From assembly GCA_025462805.1 (NCBI GenBank), contig JAOAPJ010000366.1:1-5713 (forward strand): 5,713 bases of DNA, in the 5' to 3' direction. The position numbers and the translations under genes are program-made. The DNA comes from Acidobacteriaceae bacterium (GTDB lineage: Bacteria > Acidobacteriota > Terriglobia > Terriglobales > Acidobacteriaceae). The notes beneath the pieces were generated by a model. It did no database searches. It worked only from the letters and a program-made list of their open reading frames with translations, and was not told the DNA's origin. Below, piece by piece: positions 1 to 5,713 of this stretch (positions within the stretch are counted from its first letter, which is position 1; each line of letters opens with the position of its first letter).

Positions 1-495
1 CGCTCGGCGTTGCCTCATGGCACTGCGTCGATGGCGAAGGTGCCTCGTCGCGGGTTCGTCACGCTCGACTTCGGTGTTATTCTCAACGGTTACTGCTCAG
101 ACATGACCCGCACCGTGCACATGGGACGTGCGACCGCGCCGGAGCGTACCGCCTATGACGCGGTGCTGCGAGCACAGGAGAACGCAGTCGCCCGAGTCGC
201 CGCGGGTGTGCTGGCGGGAGATGTGGACGAGGCGGCGCGCAGCGTTCTGCGGGATGCAGAGCTGGCGGAGTACTTCACACACTCCACCGGCCATGGGGTC
301 GGGCTGGAGATTCACGAGCAGCCGCGCATCGGCGCCGGCCAGCAGACGTTGCTAACCAAGGGCATGGTCATTACCATCGAGCCTGGTATTTACATCCCGG
401 GCGCCTTTGGGCTGCGCATCGAGGACACTGTGGTCGTGGAGCGGCGCGGTGCACGCGTGCTGACACCGGCCACCAAGGCGTGGATCGAGCTGTAG
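1..495 (+). CDS. M24-family Xaa-Pro peptidase (aminopeptidase P / prolidase type), C-terminal part
   Basis: This is the catalytic pita-bread half of a cytoplasmic metallopeptidase that cleaves peptides next to proline. The reading frame is open from base 1, so the gene begins outside the window; the TTG at 10 lies inside the conserved stretch RSALPHGTAS and is not a real start. All five metal ligands of the M24B family are visible (numbered from base 1): Asp23 in LDFG, Asp34 in SDMTRT, the His of STGHGVGLEIHEQPR, the Glu of ITIEPGIYIPG and the last Glu in LRIEDTVVV. The 11-residue spacing of the two Asp matches E. coli aminopeptidase P. About 164 residues are present; full members are about 350-450, so the N-terminal creatinase-like domain is missing only because of the window edge. 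accB follows after 51 bases. Aminopeptidase P and prolidase cannot be separated from this half, so no symbol is given. Confidence 0.93.
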   Translation, partial: RSALPHGTASMAKVPRRGFVTLDFGVILNGYCSDMTRTVHMGRATAPERTAYDAVLRAQENAVARVAAGVLAGDVDEAARSVLRDAELAEYFTHSTGHGVGLEIHEQPRIGAGQQTLLTKGMVITIEPGIYIPGAFGLRIEDTVVVERRGARVLTPATKAWIEL

Positions 496-503
496 AGCAG
501 GGT

Positions 504-528
504 TTGCAGCACTGGTTCGCAGCACTAG
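504..528 (+). repeat. imperfect 12-base tandem repeat upstream of accB
   Basis: TTGCAGCACTGG (504-515) and TCGCAGCACTAG (517-528) match at 10 of 12 positions, with an identical 8-base core GCAGCACT at 506-513 and 519-526, a period of 13 bases. The pair fills the short gap between the peptidase stop and the accB ribosome binding site. It may be a small duplication or part of a regulatory site; it does not resemble the BirA operator. The copies are seen directly, any role is unknown. Confidence 0.5.
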
Positions 529-546
529 GGGAAGAGACTGGGACGC

Positions 547-1056
547 ATGAATCCGGAAGAGATAGCAGAGCTGAAACAGCTCATTGAGTTTCTAAAAGAA
601 AACGAAATCGGCGAGTTCGATCTTGAGCGGGGCGACCTGAAGATTCGTCTGAAGTTCGCCGGTGCGGCCCAGCAGGTGAACCTGGCTCACCTGACCGCAC
701 AGCAAGCAGCGTATGCGCCGGCGCATGTTGCTCACGCCCACCCTGCTGGCAGTGTGGCCGCCCCTGGACCTGCGGCAGCAGGAGAGGCCGCGGCTCCGGT
801 CGACGATGAGGCCGGACTGCACATCGTGAAGTCGCCCATCGTCGGCACGTTTTATGAATCGCCGTCGCCGGGCTCGCCCGCGTTCGTCAAGCCTGGCGAT
901 ACGGTCGAGATGGGCCAGGTGCTTTGCATCGTTGAGGCGATGAAGCTGATGAACGAGATCGAATCCGACGTCGCGGGCGAGATCGTGAAGCGCTTTGTGA
1001 CGACCGGCCAGCCGGTGGAGTACGGACAGAAGCTGTTCTCCGTCCGGGTCCGCTAA
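547..1056 (+). CDS. accB: Biotin carboxyl carrier protein of acetyl-CoA carboxylase
   Basis: This small protein (169 residues, near the usual 150-170) carries the biotin of acetyl-CoA carboxylase and swings it between the biotin carboxylase and carboxyltransferase sites in the first committed step of fatty acid synthesis. Three parts are visible: an N-terminal helical segment typical of AccB (residues 1-38, starting MNPEEIAELKQLIEFL), an Ala/Pro/His-rich flexible linker (about 40-90), and a C-terminal biotinyl domain (about 92-168). Lys133 in the motif EAMKLMNEIESD is the residue expected to be biotinylated by biotin ligase (codon 943-945). The biotinyl domain also contains the insertion typical of bacterial AccB, the 'thumb' around ESPSPGSPAFVKPGD. 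The ATG at 547 is preceded by the purine-rich AGGGGAAGAG at 527-536, which supports this start. accC follows after 51 bases, as in many bacteria. Confidence 0.97.
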   Translation: MNPEEIAELKQLIEFLKENEIGEFDLERGDLKIRLKFAGAAQQVNLAHLTAQQAAYAPAHVAHAHPAGSVAAPGPAAAGEAAAPVDDEAGLHIVKSPIVGTFYESPSPGSPAFVKPGDTVEMGQVLCIVEAMKLMNEIESDVAGEIVKRFVTTGQPVEYGQKLFSVRVR

Positions 1057-1107
1057 CGGAGTGACCACGCCCCTCGCTTCACCGGAGCGGGCGCGCGAAG
1101 GGAAGGC

Positions 1108-2484
1108 ATGTTTCGGAAAGTCCTGATCGCCAATCGCGGCGAGATTGCGCTGCGTGTGATCTGCGCGTGCAAGGAACTCGGCATTCGTACTGTGGCCGTC
1201 TATAGCGAGGCTGACCGCAATTCACTCCATGTGCGCTTCGCCGATGAGGCCATCTGCATCGGGCCGCCGCGCTCTGCAGAGAGCTACCTGAACGTGCCGG
1301 CGGTCATCTCGGCGGCCGAGATCGCCGATGTCGACGCCATCCACCCCGGCTATGGGCTGCTGAGCGAGAACGCAAACTTCGCCGAGGTGTGCCGCGCGTC
1401 CAACATCAAGTTCATCGGACCGCCGCCCGAGGTGACGCGACTGATGGGCGAGAAGGAGAAGGCGCGCATGGCCATGAAGAAGGCCAAGGTGCCGATCCTG
1501 CCGGGTTCCGAGGGCGTGATCCAGAGCGAAGGGGAAGCACTCGAGTGGGCGAAATCAGTGGGCTATCCCGTCATTCTCAAGGCGTCCGCCGGCGGTGGCG
1601 GACGCGGCATGCGCGTCGTCCGCAGCAAGGAAGAGCTGCCCCAGCTCTTTCATGCCGCTCAGACGGAGGCAACGAACGCCTTCGGAAACGGCGACCTCTA
1701 CATGGAGAAGTTCATCGAGCAGCCCCGCCACATCGAGTTTCAGGTGCTGGCGGACCAGCACGGTCACGTGATGTCACTGGGCGAACGCGAGTGCTCGATA
1801 CAACGGCGCCACCAGAAGCTGATTGAAGAGGCGCCGTCGCTGCAGGTCGACGCCAAGATGCGCGATGAGATCGGCAAGACGATTCGCCGTTGCCTGGAGC
1901 ACATCGGATACCAGAACGCCGGGACCATCGAGTTCCTCATGGATGAGGACGGGAAGCTCTATTTCATCGAGATGAACACGCGTATTCAGGTGGAGCATCC
2001 GGTGACGGAAATGGTGACCGGGATCGACCTGGTGAAGGCGCAGCTTCGCATCGCTTCGGATGAGAAGCTCTCCGATTTCGTTCCCGATCCTGTGACGATT
2101 CACGGCCATGCGATCGAGTGCCGGGTGAACGCTGAGCATCCGGAGAAGTTCACCCCATCGGCCGGCAAAATCAATGTCTTTAACGTGCCCGGCGGCAACG
2201 GAGTGCGTGTCGATACGGCGCAGTATGCGGAGGGTTTTGTGCCCCCGTATTATGACTCGCTGATCGCTAAGCTGATCGTGCACGGCGAGGATCGGCCGGA
2301 GGCCATGGCGCGCATGCAGCGAGCACTGGAGATGTTTGTCGTCGAAGGCATCCACACGACCATTTCGCTGCATCAGGCTATCTTTGCCGACCCGGAGTTC
2401 CGCGAGGGCCGCTTCGATACCAAGTTCATGGAGCGCTTCTTCGAACGGGAGAAGGAACGCAAGGCAGCCTTGCTGGCCGTCTAG
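1108..2484 (+). CDS. accC: Biotin carboxylase subunit of acetyl-CoA carboxylase
   Basis: The enzyme uses ATP and bicarbonate to carboxylate the biotin on AccB. At 458 residues it is full length (E. coli 449). The order is an N-terminal biotin carboxylase domain (about 1-114, beginning [18 protein letters not shown]), an ATP-grasp domain (about 115-330) and a C-terminal domain (about 335-447). ATP-binding and catalytic residues are in place: Lys116, Lys158 in ILKAS, the glycine loop AGGGGRGMR (161-169), Glu200-Lys201, His208, Lys237, Glu275, Glu288, Asn290, Arg292 and Glu296 in the signature [16 protein letters not shown], and Arg339 in ECRVNAE. The ATG at 1108 follows AAGGGAAGG (1098-1106). 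The C-terminal tail [14 protein letters not shown] is slightly longer than in E. coli. Pyruvate or propionyl-CoA carboxylase subunits share this domain, but the stand-alone length and the preceding accB make AccC the best call. Confidence 0.97.
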   Translation: MFRKVLIANRGEIALRVICACKELGIRTVAVYSEADRNSLHVRFADEAICIGPPRSAESYLNVPAVISAAEIADVDAIHPGYGLLSENANFAEVCRASNIKFIGPPPEVTRLMGEKEKARMAMKKAKVPILPGSEGVIQSEGEALEWAKSVGYPVILKASAGGGGRGMRVVRSKEELPQLFHAAQTEATNAFGNGDLYMEKFIEQPRHIEFQVLADQHGHVMSLGERECSIQRRHQKLIEEAPSLQVDAKMRDEIGKTIRRCLEHIGYQNAGTIEFLMDEDGKLYFIEMNTRIQVEHPVTEMVTGIDLVKAQLRIASDEKLSDFVPDPVTIHGHAIECRVNAEHPEKFTPSAGKINVFNVPGGNGVRVDTAQYAEGFVPPYYDSLIAKLIVHGEDRPEAMARMQRALEMFVVEGIHTTISLHQAIFADPEFREGRFDTKFMERFFEREKERKAALLAV

Positions 2485-2503
2485 CCCGGAGATCTGCGAT
2501 TGC

Positions 2504-2510
2504 AGAGGAG
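2504..2510 (+). promoter_or_regulatory. ribosome binding site that fixes the DinB-like gene start
   Basis: AGAGGAG lies 8 bases before the ATG at 2519. The same frame is open further upstream, to an ATG at 2336 inside accC, but that extension would run about 150 bases through accC and encodes an unconserved Arg/Ser-rich stretch. The site therefore decides for 2519. Confidence 0.85.
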
Positions 2511-2518
2511 CTACTGCG

Positions 2519-3031
2519 ATGCCAACCCTAGTGGAGTTGCTGATACCAGAGTTCGCAGCCGAGATGGCGAGTACGCGTCGCGTGCTCGCCGCCGTACCCG
2601 AAGGCCGATTCGACTGGAAGCCTCACGAGAAGTCGATGTCAATGGGCCGACTGGCAGGGCACGTAGCCTCCATCCCGAGCTGGCTCACCGACACGCTGCG
2701 TGAAGGACGTGTGGAAGTGGCGCCCGACCAGGCCTGCGAGAAGGTCTACTTCCGGCCTGCGTCAAGCCAGCAGATACTGGAGCGCTTTGATGCCTGGGTG
2801 GCTGAGGCGGAGGCTGAGTTGGCCGCAAGCGATGACGCGGCTCTGGAGCAGGAGTTTGTGATGACCTTCAAGGGCCAAGTAGTGCTTCGCCTGGCGCGCC
2901 GGAGCGCCATCCGCACCTGGGTGCTGAACCATCTGATCCACCACCGTGCGCAATTGGGCGTGTACCTGCGGCTGAATGATGTCAAGGTGCCAGGTGTCTA
3001 CGGGCCCACAGCGGATGCACCGGTCGCTTGA
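2519..3031 (+). CDS. DinB-family metal-binding protein
   Basis: This 170-residue protein has the size and pattern of the DinB/YfiT-like four-helix bundle family, whose members include thiol transferases, mycothiol-dependent isomerases and stress-induced proteins of unknown activity. The metal-binding histidines are visible: His48 in SMGRLAGHVA, and His138 and His142 in the C-terminal helix LNHLIHHRAQLGVYLR, the usual H-x3-H arrangement. The segment FDWKPHEKSMSMGRLAGHV (residues 31-49) is characteristic of a subgroup common in acidobacteria and related phyla (from family knowledge). No signal peptide or membrane segment is seen, so it should be cytoplasmic. It starts 34 bases after accC, and its TGA stop overlaps the TTG start of thiE. 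The substrate, and the thiol used if any, cannot be told from sequence. Confidence 0.9.
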   Translation: MPTLVELLIPEFAAEMASTRRVLAAVPEGRFDWKPHEKSMSMGRLAGHVASIPSWLTDTLREGRVEVAPDQACEKVYFRPASSQQILERFDAWVAEAEAELAASDDAALEQEFVMTFKGQVVLRLARRSAIRTWVLNHLIHHRAQLGVYLRLNDVKVPGVYGPTADAPVA

Positions 3032-3672
3032 CGCGCTCGCTGAAGCTTCCGCGGCTCTACCCCATCCTTGACGCGGAGGCGCTGTATGGCGCCGGCCTCT
3101 CTCTTGAGGCAGCGGCACGCGCGCTCTACGATGCCGGTGTGCGCTGGACCCAATACCGCGATAAGACCGCGGGCGATGAGCAAGTCGTCGAGCGGATGCG
3201 ACTGCTTCGCGCCATCTTTCCTCCAGGCGAGTCGACCCTGATCCTGAACGATCGCGTGCACCTGTGCGCGCTCACCGCGGCTGACGGGGTGCACATTGGA
3301 CAGCAGGACATGCCGCCGGACGAGGCGCGCGAGGCTCTTGGAGACGAGCCGTTGCTAGGCGTGTCGACACACAATGCCGAACAGTTGCTGGCCGTGGCCG
3401 CGATGGAGGTGGCCGACTATGTGGCTATCGGCCCGGTTTTCGGCACGCAATCCAAGCGCAACCCTGATCCCCTGATCGGTCTGAACGGAGTGACGTCTGC
3501 CCGTGCCCTCACCGATCTGCCACTGGTGGCGATTGGCGGCATCACTGAGGAGAATGCGCCTGAAGTGATCGGAGCGGGGGCGGATACAGTCGCAATGATC
3601 TCCGCGCTGCTCCCGCAGGGGCGCCTGAGCAGTGAGGAAAGGGTTCGGGACTTTCTCGCCCATTTACGGTAG
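3028..3672 (+). CDS. thiE: Thiamine-phosphate synthase
   Basis: ThiE joins HMP pyrophosphate and the thiazole phosphate to give thiamine monophosphate, releasing pyrophosphate, as a cytoplasmic TIM barrel. The 214 residues match the usual length of about 200-220. Motifs in order: LPRLYPILD near the N-terminus, QYRDK (42-46, with Arg44 and Lys46), LILNDRV (71-77, Asn74-Asp75), DGVHIGQQD (86-94), GVSTH (111-115), GPVFGTQSK (135-143), VAIGGI (167-172) and GAGADTVAMISAL (182-194), covering the pyrophosphate, HMP and thiazole-phosphate sites. The TTG start is the first start codon after the in-frame stop at 2977-2979, no other ATG, GTG or TTG lies in the early frame, and it overlaps the preceding stop as TTGA. 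No good Shine-Dalgarno sequence precedes it, so translation probably depends on the upstream gene. No other thiamine gene and no TPP riboswitch is visible here. Confidence 0.95.
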   Translation: MTRSLKLPRLYPILDAEALYGAGLSLEAAARALYDAGVRWTQYRDKTAGDEQVVERMRLLRAIFPPGESTLILNDRVHLCALTAADGVHIGQQDMPPDEAREALGDEPLLGVSTHNAEQLLAVAAMEVADYVAIGPVFGTQSKRNPDPLIGLNGVTSARALTDLPLVAIGGITEENAPEVIGAGADTVAMISALLPQGRLSSEERVRDFLAHLR

Positions 3673-3754
3673 AACTGATCGTCAGGCGTGAGATGCGCCG
3701 CCCGACCCGCGGCCATGCGCCCGCAGCAAGACGATCCATTCCCCGACAGATTTT

Positions 3755-3760
3755 GGAGGA
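3755..3760 (+). promoter_or_regulatory. ribosome binding site that fixes the permease start
   Basis: GGAGGA lies 8 bases before an in-frame TTG at 3769 and is the strongest Shine-Dalgarno match near this gene. The alternative in-frame starts, GTG at 3688 and ATG at 3715, have no comparable site. Confidence 0.8.
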
Positions 3761-3768
3761 AACACCGT

Positions 3769-5313
3769 TTGCCTAGACTTCTTGCTACCAAACCCCTCTC
3801 GGCGCTGCTAGAGGAGGCCCATGAGGAGGGAGAACAGACGCTCAAGCGCTCGCTCGGGCCTGTCAACCTGATCACCCTTGGCATCGGTGCAGTCATCGGA
3901 GCCGGCATCTTCGTGCTTACCGGGCAGGCCGCTGCGAAGCATGCAGGTCCGGCCATCGCGCTCAGCTTCGTGCTGGCGGGCATCACCTGCGCTTTCGCTG
4001 GCCTTTGTTATGCAGAGTTTGCCTCGATCATCCCGATCGCCGGCTCCGCTTACACCTATGGGTATGCGACGCTGGGTGAGTTCGTGGCCTGGATCATTGG
4101 CTGGGATCTGGTGCTGGAGTACGCCTTTGGCGCAGCGACGGTGGCCTCCGGATGGTCGGGCTACTTCGTATCCCTGCTTGAGCAGTTGCACATCCATCTT
4201 TCGCCAGGGATCGCGCGATTTACGGCTACGACCGGGACCACGATCTATGACTTCCACGGTCGATGGTTGTCCGCCGGCGCGCTTCCGCCCGGCACCGATT
4301 ACTCGCACTTGCCGCACGTCACAGGCGTCTTCAACCTGATCGCCTTTCTGGTAATCCTGCTGGTGACGGCGATCCTGGTCGTCGGCATCCAGGAGTCGGC
4401 CAATTTCAACACCCTGATCGTCATCGTGAAGCTTACCTGCGTCGGTGTCTTCCTCGTGGTGGGCATTCACTATCTGCTCCACCATCCGGAGCTGCGGAGG
4501 ATGAACTGGCATCCCTTTATCCCGCCCAAGGACGCAGCAGGAAACTTTGGCATCAACGGGATCGCTGCAGGAGCAGCGTCGGTGTTCTTCGCCTACATCG
4601 GCTTCGATGCTGTTTCGACGGCGGCGCAGGAGGCGCGCAACCCGCAACGCGATATGCCGATCGGCATCCTTGGGTCCCTGGTCGTCTGCACCATTCTTTA
4701 CATCATGGTCTCGCTCACGCTGACCGGCCTGGTGAACTACCGGATGCTGAATGTGGGCGACCCGGTGGCCGTCGGCATCGACGCGACCGGCGTTACCTGG
4801 GGCAGCCTGCTGGTGAAGGTGGGCGCGGTCTTCGGCCTGGCGACGGTCATGCTCGTTATGTTGCTGGGACAGTCACGTGTCTTCTTCTCGATGTCACGCG
4901 ATGGCCTGCTGCCCAAGTGGGCGAGCGCGATTCATCCGAAGTTCCGCACGCCGTGGATCTCTAACATTCTCGTCGGCTCGATCGTGGCGTTCCTGCCGGC
5001 AGTCCTGAACATCGATCGGCTCTCCGAGCTGGTGAATATGGGCACGCTGCTGGCCTTCTCCATTGTGAGTGCCGGCGTTTGGATCTTGCGCAAGCGGCAC
5101 CCTGACCTGCATCGACCATTCAAAACACCGCTGGTCCCACTCGTCCCGATCCTGGGCATCCTCTCGGCTTTTTATCTGATGATTTCGCTGCCGTTGATTA
5201 CCTGGATCGTCGTGGTTGTGTGGCTGGTCGTTGGCCTGGTGATCTACTTCACCTACTCCGCTAAGCACAGCAAAGTGCAGGCGCTGCCGGCGCAGGAGAC
5301 ACAGGGTCGGTAG
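3769..5313 (+). CDS. APC-superfamily amino acid permease (cationic amino acid transporter type)
   Basis: This 514-residue inner-membrane protein should import amino acids, probably by proton symport. It has about 12 hydrophobic helices in a LeuT-like arrangement, roughly at residues 33-51, 60-83, 103-135, 185-206, 213-235, 263-285, 298-321, 345-372, 396-412, 420-440, 456-472 and 474-496, with an external loop at about 136-184. Substrate-site motifs are visible: the unwound helix 1 GAVIGAGIFVLTG (40-52) and helix 6 FFAYIGFDAVSTAAQEARNP (273-292). Lys221 in helix 5 sits in the NTLIVIVKL context, where related proton-coupled carriers (ApcT, GkApcT) replace the sodium site with Lys. The loop QSRVFFSMSRDGLLP (368-382) is also typical. 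TTG 3769 is chosen from its GGAGGA site and because the protein then begins MPRLLATKPLSALLEEA, like relatives. A start at GTG 3688 would add 27 unconserved Arg/Pro-rich residues. The 96 bases after thiE hold only a weak 4-bp stem (3685-3699). The exact substrate is unknown. Confidence 0.93.
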   Translation: MPRLLATKPLSALLEEAHEEGEQTLKRSLGPVNLITLGIGAVIGAGIFVLTGQAAAKHAGPAIALSFVLAGITCAFAGLCYAEFASIIPIAGSAYTYGYATLGEFVAWIIGWDLVLEYAFGAATVASGWSGYFVSLLEQLHIHLSPGIARFTATTGTTIYDFHGRWLSAGALPPGTDYSHLPHVTGVFNLIAFLVILLVTAILVVGIQESANFNTLIVIVKLTCVGVFLVVGIHYLLHHPELRRMNWHPFIPPKDAAGNFGINGIAAGAASVFFAYIGFDAVSTAAQEARNPQRDMPIGILGSLVVCTILYIMVSLTLTGLVNYRMLNVGDPVAVGIDATGVTWGSLLVKVGAVFGLATVMLVMLLGQSRVFFSMSRDGLLPKWASAIHPKFRTPWISNILVGSIVAFLPAVLNIDRLSELVNMGTLLAFSIVSAGVWILRKRHPDLHRPFKTPLVPLVPILGILSAFYLMISLPLITWIVVVVWLVVGLVIYFTYSAKHSKVQALPAQETQGR

Positions 5314-5342
5314 TCTTCCAGCAAACACCCCTAAAGCCTCTT

Positions 5343-5363
5343 CGGCAGCGGAGCGGGCTGCCG
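5343..5363 (+). terminator. GC-rich hairpin 29 bases after the permease stop, possible terminator
   Basis: CGGCAGC (5343-5349) and GCTGCCG (5357-5363) form a perfect 7-bp stem with a 7-base loop, at the expected distance from the end of the permease gene. The following bases are CATCTTGG, so the T-run of a classical intrinsic terminator is missing. It could be a weak or T-poor terminator, or a hairpin that protects the 3' end of the message. Confidence 0.45.
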
Positions 5364-5376
5364 CATCTTGGCCTCA

Positions 5377-5392
5377 GCCTCCCGGCGGGGGC
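5377..5392 (+). terminator. second GC-rich hairpin in the putative termination zone
   Basis: GCCTCC (5377-5382) pairs with GGGGGC (5387-5392), six pairs including one G-T, around the loop CGGC. It lies 13 bases after the first hairpin and also lacks a T-run. Together the two stems make a termination or transcript-end zone plausible, but neither is decisive. Confidence 0.3.
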
Positions 5393-5419
5393 GGTTACCA
5401 CCCGAAACAGGCCCGGATT

Positions 5420-5450
5420 CCAATACATAGGAGTATGTAGCGGATATTGG
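5420..5450. promoter_or_regulatory. nested inverted repeat, possible operator
   Basis: TACATAGGAGTATGTA (5424-5439) is a perfect 6-bp dyad with a 4-base centre. It is flanked by CCAA (5420-5423) and TTGG (5447-5450), which can pair outside it across a 7-base bulge on one side. Short AT-rich dyads of this size are typical binding sites of dimeric repressors; the ACAT/ATGT half-sites recall those of PadR-type regulators, but no regulator gene is visible. It could equally be the first stem of an RNA. Confidence 0.4.
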
Positions 5451-5467
5451 ACGTTATGCGCCATGGT

Positions 5468-5497
5468 TCTCCACTTAGGAACTTGTTGGCGTGGGGA
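5468..5497. repeat. inverted repeat with 16-base loop
   Basis: TCTCCAC (5468-5474) pairs with GTGGGGA (5491-5497), seven pairs with one G-T, around a 16-base loop. On its own this is weak; it is listed because it ends only two bases before the much stronger repeat at 5500. Confidence 0.3.
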
Positions 5498-5499
5498 CA

Positions 5500-5534
5500 G
5501 ATTGTGCAGATTCGGGCTACACTTCTGCACAATC
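5500..5534. repeat. perfect 11-bp inverted repeat
   Basis: GATTGTGCAGA (5500-5510) and TCTGCACAATC (5524-5534) are exact reverse complements separated by 13 bases. This is the longest perfect dyad I found in the window. Neither side carries a T-run, so it is not a classical terminator in either direction. Candidate roles are an operator for a dimeric or tetrameric regulator, a stem of a structured RNA, or a remnant of a small repeat element. Confidence 0.6.
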
Positions 5535-5693
5535 CGGAAGCGATGTGACCTCTCGTTGACCGGGAGAGTACGTTGTTTGGGGAATGGCGCCGAAGCCAAG
5601 TGTGAGTTTCAATTTGGAACTTAAGCGACCTTTCGACGTCGCATAGTCGACTTTCGCCTAGGATTCGGCATTGCAAGGTGGGAGATTTACGGT

Positions 5694-5712
5694 ACCGGCA
5701 GGCGTAGCCGGT
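5694..5712. repeat. short inverted repeat at the right edge
   Basis: ACCGGC (5694-5699) pairs with GCCGGT (5707-5712) around a 7-base loop, and T5693 with G5713 could extend it as a wobble pair. The window ends here, so the full extent of the structure cannot be seen. Confidence 0.3.
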
Positions 5713-5713
5713 G

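Larger units (their letters stand above)
5314..5713. other. about 400 bases without a convincing gene
   Basis: No reading frame here on either strand looks like a protein: the longer open frames on the - strand have scrambled composition, no recognisable motif, and one runs into the permease gene. Base composition drops: rows 5401-5460, 5461-5520 and 5581-5640 hold 30, 32 and 30 G+C of 60, against 37 of 60 in a sample row of accC (1321-1380). The stretch holds GC-rich hairpins just after the permease and then several inverted repeats, listed separately. I see no tRNA, no clear sigma-70 promoter, and no known riboswitch. It may be the control region of a gene beyond the right edge. Confidence 0.7.

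Noticed and set aside
10..495. A complete 161-residue protein starting at TTG 10
   Set aside because: The frame is open to base 1 and the residues before and after TTG belong to the conserved catalytic domain; this is the tail of a longer gene.
2336..2518. An N-terminal extension of the DinB-like protein starting inside accC
   Set aside because: It lies mostly over accC, has unconserved Arg/Ser-rich composition, and the clear binding site AGAGGAG points to ATG 2519.
3673..3768. A TPP riboswitch or terminator between thiE and the permease
   Set aside because: Only a 4-bp stem with one wobble extension (3685-3699) is present, with no T-run and none of the conserved TPP riboswitch core.
3808..4647. 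A 279-codon open frame on the - strand opposite the permease
   Set aside because: It is the antisense shadow of a GC-rich gene: the product is rich in Arg, Asp and His with no motif, while the + strand encodes a clear permease.
5420..5534. A dif-like recombination site or integron attC site
   Set aside because: The dyads have the wrong arm and spacer lengths for dif (11-6-11), and I see no attC core sequences of the GTTRRRY type; no integrase gene is present.
5584..5646. A 20-codon + strand frame (MAPKPSVSFNLELKRPFDVA) as a leader peptide
   Set aside because: The purine stretch GGGGA touches the ATG with no spacing, and nothing following inside the window supports an attenuator.
5261..5676. 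Open frames of 112 and 93 codons on the - strand in the tail
   Set aside because: Both products look random, show no domain or membrane pattern, lack a good ribosome binding site, and the first runs into the permease coding region.

Overview
The window looks like an ordinary chromosomal segment of a moderately high-GC bacterium, most probably an acidobacterium (class Terriglobia). This is inferred from the style of the proteins, above all the N-terminus of the amino acid permease, the DinB-like protein and the gene order; there is no rRNA or other direct taxonomic marker. All genes lie on the + strand.

Layout, left to right. (1) The C-terminal part of an M24-family Xaa-Pro peptidase, cut by the left edge (1-495). 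(2) accB (547-1056) and accC (1108-2484), encoding the biotin carboxyl carrier protein and biotin carboxylase subunits of acetyl-CoA carboxylase. (3) A DinB-fold metal-binding protein (2519-3031). (4) thiE, thiamine-phosphate synthase (3028-3672), whose TTG start overlaps the stop of the DinB gene as TTGA. (5) A 12-helix APC-superfamily amino acid permease (best start TTG at 3769, end 5313). (6) About 400 bases with no convincing gene (5314-5713), less GC-rich than the genes and holding several inverted repeats.

The five intervals between genes are short (from a 4-base overlap to 96 bases) and I see no clear internal terminator, so 1-5313 may be one transcription unit or a chain of overlapping ones. 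AccB and AccC work together: AccC carboxylates the biotin carried on AccB using ATP and bicarbonate, and AccA/AccD, absent here, pass the carboxyl group to acetyl-CoA to make malonyl-CoA for fatty acid synthesis. A peptidase gene of this family just before accBC is a recurring bacterial gene order. The DinB protein, ThiE and the permease have no obvious functional tie to fatty acid synthesis.

Nothing in the coding part suggests a new system. The least explained part is the tail: a perfect 11-bp inverted repeat at 5500-5534, a 16-base palindrome-like element at 5424-5439, and further stem-loops. These could be regulatory sites of a gene beyond the right edge, or a small structured RNA; the sequence alone does not decide.
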